A DNA stretch of 64,000 nucleotides from Spirosoma oryzicola (GTDB lineage Bacteria; Bacteroidota; Bacteroidia; Cytophagales; Spirosomataceae), in assembly GCF_021233055.1 (NCBI RefSeq), contig NZ_CP089538.1, positions 849,501-913,500 of the forward strand, given 5' to 3'. Positions 1-10,122 of this stretch are shown here, piece after piece. Each line of letters starts with the position of its first letter. The stretch's first letter is position 1. The notes below the pieces were generated by a model. It saw only the letters and a program-made list of their open reading frames with translations, was not told the DNA's origin and ran no database searches. The position numbers were made by a program, and so were the translations under genes.

Positions 1-3000
1 GAGCGGGTGTCCCGGAAGGTCATGTTACAGGAGAACGTCAAGTCATTTTTCAGGCGTTTGTATGCACCGTTGATCCGGAAGGGAACCCGGAAGTTCTGTT
101 TGGTAAAACCAATCGAAGCTGTCAGATCCTTATTGCTTAACTCAGCTACCTGCGCGTTCGACAAGCTCAGGGCTATATCGCGGCTTTGGTTGTACTCAAG
201 GCGACCACTCACGCGACTCTTCGTCTGGAACTGAACGCCAAACATCGGGGCAAATTTCTCCGACATCGTGATGGTGCTCATCGCTACGACGGGTACGTAT
301 TGATTGAGTTGGTTGACGATAGAAGCCGGAGAAAAATTCTGGACGGCCAGGTTGACATAAGCGGCTCCGTAATCCAGGTTGGAGATAAAGTTGCCAACGC
401 TGTAGTTGGAGGTGTAGCTATGCGTGAGCGTAAACGCACTGAATCGTTTCCGAATGAAATCGAGTCCCGACAGGCCGTTGTAATCGACCCGCCAGTTGGG
501 CAGCGGGAAGCTGTAGAATGGCGATAACTGCGCTTTTTCTTTTGGCTGACCGCTGTAGGCCGCAAAGAAAGCCGGAATCAACACGTCCTGCGACGTTCGG
601 GTGTACTGGCCAACTCCTTCCTTGTTGAGTGCCGTCAATCGATTAACGAAATACTCGCGGTATTCTTCAAATCGATCAAAGATAGGCGAGGTGTTGTCTT
701 TTCGCAGGCCAATAAACGCCGTTCGGAATGACCAGAACGACATACTAAACTGTCCATTCCGAACCGGCGATTGCGTTTCGAACGGACCGCCCTGCGTAGC
801 TGGCCGGTAATACTCCTGGTACACATCAGAACGGGTCAATCGCCATTCCACCTGCATCCGGAAATCCTTGAAGGGTTCCAGTGTGGTGCGGGCGCTGAAG
901 TTTTTGGCGATGCTTTGCTGGAAGGCGGTATTCTGCACGGTACTCGGCGACAACCAGCCTTTCTGGGCGGCTTTGTAGGCAATGTTGTAATCCTGCTGAC
1001 CGAGCACAAATCCTAGTCCTGGTGCATTTTCCTTGCTTAAACCAAAGAACCGGGGCGTTGGCAAAAAGCCCGGCAGAATTGTCGATTCCTGAATAGTGTA
1101 CGAAAAGTTGATGCCCCGAACCGTGAGCAAAGCCCGCGTAAAATTCTTCAGCACTTTGCTTTCGCTCCGGTCGATTTCTTCAATATCACCGGGGTTCCGG
1201 GCAAAGTTCTTGCGAATGGGCGAGGGGGTGTTCGCGAAACGCAGGTAGCGAATTTTGTTGTACAGCCGGATCAAATCAACGCGTCCCGTAACGCCCTGCT
1301 CGCGGTCGTTGCGTAGAATATTGCCGAACGGTACGCCCGATGAATCGGCAACGCCGAACGAATTGGCCTGAAACTGGTAGCCTACTTTATACAGAGCATC
1401 GGCTGCCATCCAGTCGAGCAGGGGAATTTTGTCGAGTGGTAAGCGGTACGTTGCCCGAATCTCCTGCACGAAGTTTTTGATACGACCCAAATGCTTGATG
1501 CTGTTGATAATCGAGTCGCGCTTGGCCTGCGTATTGATGTCACCCGCCGGTTCGTCAATGATGGCGTTGGCTTGTGCCTTATAGGTCAATACCAGACTTC
1601 GCGTTAGGTTCCAGGTCAGATCGTAGTATCGGTTAAACAGGAAGTACTTCTCAAATTGAGGGGATATTCCGTTCGTGGTCAGGTCCGAGGAGCGTAATTG
1701 CGTTTTGATAAAGCTCCGGTCTACATCGGTCCGAATCGACACCAGCGTTGGCAGCGGAGTTATATTAAAATCCTTGAGCCAGCGCAGATAAGGGGCTTCA
1801 AACGACGCCTTGTTACGGAACGGTTCAAAGGTTTTAGGCTGACCGCTGTAGGTGTAAGCGATGCCTCCCCGCGTCTGCTGTTGCAGGTACTCCTGCGTCA
1901 GAATGTTCGTTCGCTTCATGTCATTGTAAGCGTACGTAAACGACAGGTTCTCGAAATCGTAAAAGTGCGTTTTCGCGTTGGCATTCGTCTTCACTTTCCG
2001 GACGTTGGAGAAATTATAACCCCGTCGGGTGGTGTTGTCCTGCACGAGTTGGCGATAGCTGTTCCGCTCGGCTCCTTCCGCTTTTGTCGAGAGTGAGGTT
2101 TCTAAAGGCGTATCAGGGTCAAGTGGGTCAAAATGCGGATCGACGTTCCGGTGGTCGTAGTTGACGTACAGCGGAATGCGGAAGCCCCAGTTTTGCGGTA
2201 AAAACTTGTCCAGTGCAATCGCCGACGAAACGCCAAATTCAGACGTTGTTTCGCGGGCTCGATCACCAATGCGCGTCTGTACACCACCGAAACCAAACGT
2301 CGTGATGCGACCGGAAGCGGTTACCGTCGCCAGGTCTGCCAGTTTCATGTTTACGAAACCGATAGCCGCCATACCCGCATGTTGGTCATAGCCGTAAGCG
2401 CGTAGTTCATCGACCCAGATAGTAAAGGTTTTTGACCGTTCGCCATCACCTACCAGCTTCGGATTACGCATCCCGATCATCACCGATTGCACCGAGCTAA
2501 GGTCCGGGTTACCAACGACAGTAAGCTTGTAGCGACCATCTGCCGACATTTCCGTAAACGCCAGCGCCGTCTGACGTGTGTACTCCCGATTCCGGTTGGC
2601 TTTTAAATTGATCAACTCCGAAATCGCCAGATCCAGATTGTTGGCTTCGGGCCAGACCCGCAACCGCAACCCTTCGTCATTGGGGTCACCCGTGATGTTG
2701 GGTGGAGTATGCACCAGATTTGGAATTTCGATTTCGTAATAGTTATCCGTATAGTCCGTACCCAACCGAATGAATGCCGACACCTGACCGGATTCTTTAT
2801 CGGGGTTGTGCATGTGGACAAACATCTTGATGCGCTCCCGGAACAACAAATCCATGTTCACGTTGCGGAACGCCCCCCGCGAATCGCCGTCGCGCAGGTT
2901 TGTTACGCTCATCCGCATCGACTGTTCGTTCAGCTCAACCGTGCTAACCTGCGTGTAGTCGCGGTCGCGAACGTAGCCCGGCGGAACGGTATAGATGTAC

Positions 3001-6000
3001 TTTTCGCCACCCTGCTGCGACACCTGCTGACTGCTGTTTTCTTCAATGTTGACCGTCGAAACCGTAAACTGAGCGTCGTAAGGCTCCGGCACTTCCTGCA
3101 ATCCCCGTTGGTTCAGGTCACCCGTGTATTTACGGTACTGGTTGGCCTCCATCTGCAATTCGGCGAAACGCATGACGACGGGTTGTTCGAAATCCGTAAG
3201 GTACATCCGGATAAAGCGCATGGATTTGAATCCGTTGATACCCCCTACTTTACGCGTTGGCTCCCGGACCGGAATGCGGAACTGGTACCAGGTCACGACT
3301 CCGCCCGGCGCCCCCTCGGAGGGAACCGTCACTTTGTCAATGATGTACTTGTTCTGTCCAACTTCAAGCTTGCCCGGACGAAGGTCTAGTTCGTATTCGT
3401 AATATGCTTCGTTATCGTTGATGGTATTGTCGAGGTTAAGATCCTCAATGTCGGGTAAGGTTGTCGAAGCGGGGGTCAGAAACTGGTTTGTGGTCGTGTT
3501 TTCGGGCGAATTATTTTCCATGCCCATGTAGTTTTTGTACCGCGCCACGATGTATCGTTGCTGGTCGGCTTCTTCACCGAGGTAGAATCTAAAATCGTCA
3601 CCAGCGGGGTCCTGTTGAATAGCCGACAGCGCAGCGGTGTTCGTAACTCGACCCTGAATGGTATTCAAATAGCTCTGAAACTGGGTTCGTTCGGCTGCGT
3701 TACCCAAACCATCCAGGCCAATGTCCTGCCGTTCGCGTCCGCCACTCTGAAACGCATTGGTGACAAACTGCTGGCTCGGCGCGCGGCCCCAGGGAGTTTG
3801 CTCCGTTCCAGGATTACGTGAACTGATCGTCGAATCGATTGGGAAGCCGTTCTCGAACTCATAACGACTATCTTTTATGACGTCCTCCGAAATATCACCA
3901 ATGTTGAAGATCAGCTTACCACCGGTTGTGTTGTTGGTGTTCGTCACGTTCGGGTCGTTGCTGCCGCGCACTATACCAGCCTGCCCGGTCACAAACGGGT
4001 CCATGAGCCAGAAGGTCAGGTTCTCGATGTTTGCGTTGTCGAAGTCAATGTCCGAAGCAATAGCCCGTGTAACTGCTCCGAAGTTTTGCCGAGCATTAGG
4101 TAACTGACCGTTAGGATTAAGGTTCGGATTGTAGTTATACATACCCCGTTCTGCCGGGAAGTACGACACGTCCAGAATGCTTTCGGGCAACTGCACCGGG
4201 CGGACCGACCGGCCAGGAAACAAGTCTTGCGGCAGGAAATAACGCTCGTAAACGTTTTTCTTGACCTCGTCGGGGTCAACATTGGACACGACACCCTGCG
4301 ACCCCGGTGTATACAGCGTTGGGTCCACCGAGTATACCGACATGTGCGCCCGGTTGTAAGCCGATTCAAGCGGGTTCTGGAAGCTTCCCTGCGGAAACTG
4401 CTGCGGTGTTGCTCCCAGTCGCCAGCGGGTGGGCTGGCGGGTCAGGTCAAAGATTGTTCGGGCCGCTTCGAAGTCGTCCAGGTAGCTTTCGTTACGGGCG
4501 CGGGGGTTGGTGCCGGGCAGCAGCTGAGCCACTTCACCGCTAACCTGAACGGTTGACAGTTCTTTGGTTTGCACCATCGGTAGCTTGTCGAGCAGTCGGG
4601 TCAGACCGGGTACATCTTTGCGGATGTTGGCGTTTAAACCAAGAATCGTGTTGTTGATCGGTTCGTTGCCGAGGGCCACGCGAGTCAGGTAACCAGCGGG
4701 CGTTTCCTTCATGTGCATAGCCGTTAACCCGATACTGACATCGCGGTTGATGGCGTAATCCAAATGGGTACCGACCAGGGTCCGAATCTGGTTCTGGAAC
4801 AGGTCGGGTTGTTCGTAGCCAATCCGAATTTCGCGACCAGAGTTACTAACGCTTTCGTTGATAATACGCAGTCTGCCGGTCTGCGGCTCAAATACGTAGT
4901 CGGCTCCGGGCGACAGGGGCACCCCACCGGCTGTTACTGTAACCGATTGCTCATTGACCCCGTACGGCAACTGCACTTCCGCGCCGTTACCCGATTGGAA
5001 AGCGCCCTTCAGGAAAAACTTGTTTTTACTCGCTATTTGCTGTGCATCCGCTAAGGTCGTTCGGTAAAGCTCGTTGAAAACGTATTTCGCCCGAAGTGCT
5101 TCTTCATCCGCTCCGAATTGTCGTTCGAGGTAGGAGCCGAAGGGTTCCAGCACCGGGAATATGATTTTCCCGTATCGGCTATCGACGGTAATATTCTCGA
5201 CGTAATCAAAGTTACCGTCGGGCTGGGCGTCGAGCTGCTGGTTAAGCCGGTCCATACCAAACAACTGTACCAGCGGACGGTTCTGCGTCAGGCGACCCTC
5301 TTGCAGGTTCGGGTTATCGATACCCGTGAGGTCATCCTTGTAAATAACCCGTAGTTGAAACCCCTGACGGGCAATCTGGGCAGAGTTGATCGAGTAAATG
5401 TTTTTCATCATCAGATTCCACATCGGCAACTGAAGGTTGTTGCGAATGGTCGATGATTTCAGCAGTTTCAGGACCAATACCTCGTCGTCTTTGCGTGACT
5501 GGTAATCTTCGGTCAATTCACCGACTTTGTAGCGACGGCCCTGGTAGGTATATTCGTAGGCAACAGCCAGAATTTCGTCGTTACGCAAGGGCGTCACCAG
5601 CGAGATGTAGCCTAACTCCGGCTGAAGTTTGTACTCCCGGTCAGTCAGGCGCTTCGACGCCCGCAATAGATCGTAATCGGTTCCTTTGGCCAGACCAAAC
5701 GAGTTGGTCAACTGGTCGGAAGTCTGGTCGACCTGTCGGAAGGGCGCATTCGCGTTGACGGTCAGTTTCGAAAACAAGCCGTTAGCTGAGTTGTCTGCCG
5801 GGGTCCGGCCATTACGCGAGAACGGCTGAACGTTGGCATTGGTCTGATTGTACGGATTGCCTTCGCCTAAATCCTGAAAACCAACCACGTTGCGAAGCGA
5901 TTCGGTAGTGTTCGTCCGGTTCGTTACGTAAACTTCAATCCGCGTGACGTTTACACCCGATGTGACCTGGGGCAATGACCGCAACGATTGCTCGTAGATA

Positions 6001-7382
6001 TTCCGGAAAAACTGCGACAGGAAGAAGTGCCGGTTTTCGTCGTATTGATCAGCCCGGATCTCAAAGGGTCGGTTCGAGGTTCCCCCCCGTAACACAATCT
6101 CCGTCTTCCGCGACCGCTGCTGTGACAGCACGACCGTAGCGTTCAGTTTCCCGAAGCGTAGTTGCGATTTCACCCCAAACAGGTTCTGTACACCCGGAAT
6201 CAACTGACTGTTGACCGCCCAGCTGATATTGCCGACTTCAAGACCCTGGATAATGCTTTCGTTCTGGGGGGTAAAGCCGGGAAGTGTACCGTTGGCTCCC
6301 GGCACGCCCGGTAAGCTGGGCGTGTTCGGTAAGTTGGGCAGGTTTGGCAAACCCTGGCCCGTACCAAACGCGGGTAAGCCGCCACCCGGTTTGTAGTTGA
6401 CCTTAAGCGCGTTTTCAAAGTTAAAGCTGGCTTTCGTGTCGAAATTGGCCAACACGCCTAGCTTTTCCCCAATCTTTCCGTTGAAATTGATACTAATCTG
6501 CTCATTGAACAGAAAGTTACCGTTGCGACGCTGCCGTACCGGAAGAACTGGGTTGTCGATAAACTGATACAGGTAGCCAAAGTCGAGCGTGACAAAGCCG
6601 TTGGGCTTGAAATCGACGTTGCTGCCGCCAAACAAACGATCAATAACGGGCGGTAACTCTAATTTGGGTATCAGCCCGCGCCCAGTTACGGCACTTTGTC
6701 CTTCACTGCGGGCGCTAAACTCCCGTAAGACATTTTGACCTACCCGCTGATTCTGAAGCTGGTTGTAGGTATCGTAAGGAACCGTCTCGGACGGCCGGTA
6801 GGGCATGCCGTACTGCGAGGGGGGCAACGCTAAGCCCGGAACCGGAATACCGGGTGAGATTGTCCCCGGTGGGGTTGTGCTAGGAACGGCTGCATCGGGA
6901 AACACGGCCGTGGAGCTGCCTGGTGTAGCAATGTTTGTTCGGCCTTGGACGTTGTTTGGCGTCGGTGCACCCGACAGTGAAACTCCCGTGCGGACCCGTT
7001 CCGAAATGTCGACGCGACCTGTGGGGTCGAGGTGGAAATCGGTTGAAACACCCTTCGGATCACGCAGAATAAACGGTGACCGTGACGGACGCTCCGAAAA
7101 ACGCGTAGCCCGTCGGTCGGGCCAGTTGACCGTTGGTCGCCGGTTGGCGCTGCGCACCGCCCGGATACTATCGTTGCGGTCTTTGACGGCTTGCTTAATG
7201 GAATCCGCCCGTATAACAGCCCGTCGCCGGACTTCGGCGCGCGCCGAGTCCTGAGCTGCCTGCTGCCGACGCCCTGCGGCTCCGCGCCGGGTGGGGGTAG
7301 TCGGTTGATTTTGCGCCGTAGCCAGGCCTGCACTCAGTACAAGCCATAGTAGGGGTATAAGCGTTCCGGTTCGTACAAACAC
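1..7382 (-). CDS. sprA: Cell-surface protein SprA, type IX secretion translocon (3' end outside window)
   Basis: SprA is the giant outer-membrane barrel that forms the type IX secretion channel and is needed for gliding in Bacteroidota. One uninterrupted minus frame of 2460 codons runs from 7382 to the window edge; the family is usually about 2400-2500 residues, so only a short C-terminal piece should be missing. I chose the GTG at 7382 because GGGGAGG lies just upstream and the protein then opens with a signal peptide (hydrophobic LIPLLWLVLSAG, cleavage near ATAQ). The rest is typical SprA: long stretches of beta-strand-like sequence and repeated barrel segments such as NRPFEIRADQYDENRHFFLS. 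Residues about 330-370 form a Leu-Pro-Asn/Gly-rich low-complexity insert. ruvA lies upstream on the same strand. Identity is from recalled family features; no alignment was run. Confidence 0.93.
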   Translation of the reverse strand, partial: MFVRTGTLIPLLWLVLSAGLATAQNQPTTPTRRGAAGRRQQAAQDSARAEVRRRAVIRADSIKQAVKDRNDSIRAVRSANRRPTVNWPDRRATRFSERPSRSPFILRDPKGVSTDFHLDPTGRVDISERVRTGVSLSGAPTPNNVQGRTNIATPGSSTAVFPDAAVPSTTPPGTISPGIPVPGLALPPSQYGMPYRPSETVPYDTYNQLQNQRVGQNVLREFSARSEGQSAVTGRGLIPKLELPPVIDRLFGGSNVDFKPNGFVTLDFGYLYQFIDNPVLPVRQRRNGNFLFNEQISINFNGKIGEKLGVLANFDTKASFNFENALKVNYKPGGGLPAFGTGQGLPNLPNLPNTPSLPGVPGANGTLPGFTPQNESIIQGLEVGNISWAVNSQLIPGVQNLFGVKSQLRFGKLNATVVLSQQRSRKTEIVLRGGTSNRPFEIRADQYDENRHFFLSQFFRNIYEQSLRSLPQVTSGVNVTRIEVYVTNRTNTTESLRNVVGFQDLGEGNPYNQTNANVQPFSRNGRTPADNSANGLFSKLTVNANAPFRQVDQTSDQLTNSFGLAKGTDYDLLRASKRLTDREYKLQPELGYISLVTPLRNDEILAVAYEYTYQGRRYKVGELTEDYQSRKDDEVLVLKLLKSSTIRNNLQLPMWNLMMKNIYSINSAQIARQGFQLRVIYKDDLTGIDNPNLQEGRLTQNRPLVQLFGMDRLNQQLDAQPDGNFDYVENITVDSRYGKIIFPVLEPFGSYLERQFGADEEALRAKYVFNELYRTTLADAQQIASKNKFFLKGAFQSGNGAEVQLPYGVNEQSVTVTAGGVPLSPGADYVFEPQTGRLRIINESVSNSGREIRIGYEQPDLFQNQIRTLVGTHLDYAINRDVSIGLTAMHMKETPAGYLTRVALGNEPINNTILGLNANIRKDVPGLTRLLDKLPMVQTKELSTVQVSGEVAQLLPGTNPRARNESYLDDFEAARTIFDLTRQPTRWRLGATPQQFPQGSFQNPLESAYNRAHMSVYSVDPTLYTPGSQGVVSNVDPDEVKKNVYERYFLPQDLFPGRSVRPVQLPESILDVSYFPAERGMYNYNPNLNPNGQLPNARQNFGAVTRAIASDIDFDNANIENLTFWLMDPFVTGQAGIVRGSNDPNVTNTNNTTGGKLIFNIGDISEDVIKDSRYEFENGFPIDSTISSRNPGTEQTPWGRAPSQQFVTNAFQSGGRERQDIGLDGLGNAAERTQFQSYLNTIQGRVTNTAALSAIQQDPAGDDFRFYLGEEADQQRYIVARYKNYMGMENNSPENTTTNQFLTPASTTLPDIEDLNLDNTINDNEAYYEYELDLRPGKLEVGQNKYIIDKVTVPSEGAPGGVVTWYQFRIPVREPTRKVGGINGFKSMRFIRMYLTDFEQPVVMRFAELQMEANQYRKYTGDLNQRGLQEVPEPYDAQFTVSTVNIEENSSQQVSQQGGEKYIYTVPPGYVRDRDYTQVSTVELNEQSMRMSVTNLRDGDSRGAFRNVNMDLLFRERIKMFVHMHNPDKESGQVSAFIRLGTDYTDNYYEIEIPNLVHTPPNITGDPNDEGLRLRVWPEANNLDLAISELINLKANRNREYTRQTALAFTEMSADGRYKLTVVGNPDLSSVQSVMIGMRNPKLVGDGERSKTFTIWVDELRAYGYDQHAGMAAIGFVNMKLADLATVTASGRITTFGFGGVQTRIGDRARETTSEFGVSSAIALDKFLPQNWGFRIPLYVNYDHRNVDPHFDPLDPDTPLETSLSTKAEGAERNSYRQLVQDNTTRRGYNFSNVRKVKTNANAKTHFYDFENLSFTYAYNDMKRTNILTQEYLQQQTRGGIAYTYSGQPKTFEPFRNKASFEAPYLRWLKDFNITPLPTLVSIRTDVDRSFIKTQLRSSDLTTNGISPQFEKYFLFNRYYDLTWNLTRSLVLTYKAQANAIIDEPAGDINTQAKRDSIINSIKHLGRIKNFVQEIRATYRLPLDKIPLLDWMAADALYKVGYQFQANSFGVADSSGVPFGNILRNDREQGVTGRVDLIRLYNKIRYLRFANTPSPIRKNFARNPGDIEEIDRSESKVLKNFTRALLTVRGINFSYTIQESTILPGFLPTPRFFGLSKENAPGLGFVLGQQDYNIAYKAAQKGWLSPSTVQNTAFQQSIAKNFSARTTLEPFKDFRMQVEWRLTRSDVYQEYYRPATQGGPFETQSPVRNGQFSMSFWSFRTAFIGLRKDNTSPIFDRFEEYREYFVNRLTALNKEGVGQYTRTSQDVLIPAFFAAYSGQPKEKAQLSPFYSFPLPNWRVDYNGLSGLDFIRKRFSAFTLTHSYTSNYSVGNFISNLDYGAAYVNLAVQNFSPASIVNQLNQYVPVVAMSTITMSEKFAPMFGVQFQTKSRVSGRLEYNQSRDIALSLSNAQVAELSNKDLTASIGFTKQNFRVPFRINGAYKRLKNDLTFSCNMTFRDTR

Positions 7383-7903
7383 GATCCTCCCCGTAAAAGA
7401 GAGGTAAGCGTTACTTATGTATTTGTGAACAAGGTAAGGGTTCACCATCGGCAATACTTTCAAGTTCGGGAGTGGTAGTGCGTACAAGCGCCTTACCTTA
7501 AACGGCCAAAATTAAACCAATCGTCTAATCGAACGATAGATTTTTTAAACGGTGCCCAAACAAACATTTATGCGTTGTTGTTTAGTCGCGGCCAACGGTA
7601 AAAATACACGAATTTCAGTGGATTTTAATGTATGCACTTCCCAAACTTTAACGATAAGTTTACAAACGGACTTAAAGAAGTAGAAATAAAGTGCGGGGGT
7701 AAACTAGGATTTTGTCAATCAAAAGAGTCTGATACAACTAAGAGAAGTTAGCCCGAAGCAATAAAGTATAGTTGATAAAGCAGTATTTCTTAAGCAGTAA
7801 GCCCCGGTGAAAAAGTTAGCGTACAGGAGGGTAACGATCAGTATTGAGAAAGAGTCAACCCTGATTGATTAACCAAGGTTGACTGGAGAAAAATACGAAT
7901 GGA
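7383..7903. other. Noncoding gap upstream of sprA
   Basis: About 520 AT-rich bases between ruvA and sprA hold no convincing gene or RNA. On the minus strand TAATTTTG (7514 to 7507) matches the Bacteroidota -7 element TAnnTTTG, but I see no TTG at the right distance upstream. If it is the sprA promoter, the transcript would have a leader of about 115 bases. Confidence 0.4.
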
Positions 7904-8494
7904 TCAACGCAGTGCCCGACGAATTACATCTTCGACGCTTAGTGCAGGGTCCGCTTTGAGGGCATCGTCCACACTTTTCTCAGCGGTCGGTTTAGGGAAG
8001 CCAAGGGCAACGAGTGCGGCCAATGCTTCTTCCCGAACCGGGTTTGTGGCTGGCTGCTGACGGTAGGTTGGACCATCGGGAACGACACCGGCCTTTTTCA
8101 TTTTATCGCGCAGTTCCAGAATGATGCGTTGCGCCGTTTTAGCACCAATCCCTTTAATGGCCTGTACCGCCCGAACATTTTCGCCCAGAATTGCCAGACG
8201 AAGATCGGCGGGCTGCATGGCCGAGAGCATCCCAAGCGCTGTGTTAGGACCCACCCCCGAAACGCCAATCAAATCCAGAAACAAGGCTTTCTCATCGGCT
8301 ACCGCGAACCCGTACAAGATCTGAGCATCTTCGCGAAACAGGTGATGAATAAACAGTTTGATGCGTTCGCCACCACCGGGCAATGTTGAGTACGTTTGAA
8401 GAGATATATGGACTGCGTATCCGACACCGTGTACGTCAATAATCACGTACGTTGGTTCTTTGTAGGACAGCACTCCGTCTAAGTAAGCGATCAT
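7904..8494 (-). CDS. ruvA: Holliday junction branch migration protein RuvA
   Basis: RuvA binds four-way DNA junctions as a tetramer and loads the RuvB motor for branch migration in recombination and repair. The 196-residue protein has the usual length and order: an N-terminal OB-fold (about 1-62, starting MIAYLDGVL), two helix-hairpin-helix motifs (LIGVSGVGPNTALGML near 75-90 and IKGIGAKTAQRIILEL near 113-128), a proline-containing linker, and a C-terminal RuvB-binding domain (about 153-196, with ALVALGFPKPTAEKSV). ruvB is not in the window. In many Bacteroidota ruvA sits close to sprA, and that is the case here, with a 521-base gap. Confidence 0.97.
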   Translation of the reverse strand: MIAYLDGVLSYKEPTYVIIDVHGVGYAVHISLQTYSTLPGGGERIKLFIHHLFREDAQILYGFAVADEKALFLDLIGVSGVGPNTALGMLSAMQPADLRLAILGENVRAVQAIKGIGAKTAQRIILELRDKMKKAGVVPDGPTYRQQPATNPVREEALAALVALGFPKPTAEKSVDDALKADPALSVEDVIRRALR

Positions 8495-8590
8495 TCAGCG
8501 GTTAAAAGACGTGTAATCGAAGCAGTTAGAATAAAGTAAAGATACGAAAAAAGTGCGACTTTTCGTGTGGTCAATGGGTAATTCAACCCG

Positions 8591-9967
8591 TTACTTACCG
8601 GGCTTGGCCGGGTCGATTTTGTTGAGCAAACCGGTCATCATTTCTTTGAAATAGTCGCCGTTGTACGGACCAAACCAGTTCATGTCGCGGACTTCGTACG
8701 CTTGCCGGTTGTAATAACGGTCAGGCGTAATATAACCGATATAACCACCGTCGAAGCTGGTAACCATTAGGTTAAACCCTTTTTGATCCGCTACCGGGTT
8801 CAGCTCCGCAGCCAGTTCGCTCGAAAAGTCACAGGGGGTGCCCAATAGTACCGTTTGTCCGATACGCAACGCTTTCAGATCAGAGGGATAATCGCCGTAG
8901 AGCGCATAAAACAACCACGGACGAACGCGCCAGTTGCCGAATACGCGCGGATGCGGTTCCCGCAAACCAAGCGGTAAAGTAAGAATAGCTAGCGTGCTAT
9001 CTGAGCGAGGCTGAATCGTCGGGACGGTGCGCTCGATACGAACGGCCAGATCACCAGCGTAGTTGCGGATTTCCTGAAAGTCAGTTTTTCCGCGTGGTTC
9101 GGGAGCGGTACTGCCAACGGCACCCGCCAGAAACATGGCGAAGTTTGCCGACTTTTTCTCCAATCGATCCACCAGCGAACCGGGGTAATCGCGGCTGAGG
9201 TAAGCGCTGTTGTCGCCATCAAAAAGCGTGGGATGACCGGCAAAGGTGCAGAGAAGGGCTGACTCGCCGGTGGTTTTTTTTAATTCCAGTAATCGAATTT
9301 TACCATCGAGCGGACCGGTGGGGCCGGAGGAGCTAAGCCGGTTCGAAATAAGGTCAGTCGCGTCGGATTCGCCAAAGCCAACCTGCACCGGAGCCATGTT
9401 GGCCTGCGCGTTGCGAATAGCGGTCAGAACGCTTTCGGTAATGCGATTGACTATTTTTTTGTCGTAGCCACCCGCGATCAACTGACCGACCACACGAGGA
9501 GCCCAGCCACCCATGCTGTTATGCGAATGAATGGCGCCCATGTACACGTTCTCCCACCGTAGACCGACTTCGGGCAGGCGTTTCTTGAGTGCTTCCGTAA
9601 CCGTCGGTGGTGTGATGACCAGATCGAGTCCAACCACGGCAACTTTGGTATTCCCATTGTCGAGCAGGATCGCCCGGACAAAAATAGAATCAGCAATTGT
9701 TTTCCAGTGCTTTCCCAGTCGTTCGCCGTAGCCGCCCGTGGGGGTCGTGTAGGAAGGAGTCATGTTTACCTTGGCCCATCCCGCCCGTAAAGGTTGTCCG
9801 GTTGTCAGCGGAGCCGGTAACTGCGCTAACCGTTGCTTGGTTTGCGCATAATATGGCATCTCACGGTACGGCGTATCATCGACAGGAGCCAGACTGATGG
9901 CCAAAAAGCAACCAATAAAAATCAAAAGTCCTGCTAGGACTTTAAGGATAATACGGACGAATTTCAT
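8591..9967 (-). CDS. Neutral/alkaline ceramidase-like hydrolase, membrane-anchored
   Basis: The 458-residue protein resembles the N-terminal catalytic region of neutral ceramidases, which cleave the amide bond of ceramide. Visible family features are AGWAKVNMTP near the start, GYGERLGKHWKTIADSIFVR, and AIHSHNSMGGW, the counterpart of the ceramidase THTHSGPGG segment. An N-terminal hydrophobic helix (IILKVLAGLLIFIGCFLAI) suggests export or anchoring. I start it at the ATG at 9967. An in-frame ATG at 10066 would place the start inside the terminator of the upstream ferritin-like gene. The C-terminal immunoglobulin-like domain of full ceramidases seems absent, so the true substrate is uncertain. 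It could be a related lipid amidase. Confidence 0.75.
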   Translation of the reverse strand: MKFVRIILKVLAGLLIFIGCFLAISLAPVDDTPYREMPYYAQTKQRLAQLPAPLTTGQPLRAGWAKVNMTPSYTTPTGGYGERLGKHWKTIADSIFVRAILLDNGNTKVAVVGLDLVITPPTVTEALKKRLPEVGLRWENVYMGAIHSHNSMGGWAPRVVGQLIAGGYDKKIVNRITESVLTAIRNAQANMAPVQVGFGESDATDLISNRLSSSGPTGPLDGKIRLLELKKTTGESALLCTFAGHPTLFDGDNSAYLSRDYPGSLVDRLEKKSANFAMFLAGAVGSTAPEPRGKTDFQEIRNYAGDLAVRIERTVPTIQPRSDSTLAILTLPLGLREPHPRVFGNWRVRPWLFYALYGDYPSDLKALRIGQTVLLGTPCDFSSELAAELNPVADQKGFNLMVTSFDGGYIGYITPDRYYNRQAYEVRDMNWFGPYNGDYFKEMMTGLLNKIDPAKPGK

Positions 9968-10039
9968 ACCGGCATGGCCGCCGACGCTGGCGAATTTGGG
10001 CGCAAGCAACAAAAAAAGACCCGGATGGGAAAGGAAAAC

Positions 10040-10074
10040 GAAAAAGGCACCGGAGAAAATCTCCAATGCCTTTC
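10040..10074 (-). terminator. Rho-independent terminator after the ferritin-like pair
   Basis: On the minus strand AAAGGCA-TT-GGAG pairs with CTCC-GG-TGCCTTT across a five-base loop, and TTTTTC follows. It lies about 50 bases after the stop of the 10123-10863 gene. Confidence 0.75.
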
Positions 10075-10122
10075 TTCACTATACCGGTTTCCCGGCCTCC
10101 CTATATTCGACCGTTCACGGGG

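Noticed and set aside
2709..3389. 226-codon open frame on plus within sprA
   Set aside because: It is antisense to an unbroken, clearly recognisable sprA frame and shows no family features.
9968..10066. Upstream start for the ceramidase-like gene
   Set aside because: It would begin inside the terminator hairpin of the preceding operon and adds residues unlike a signal peptide.
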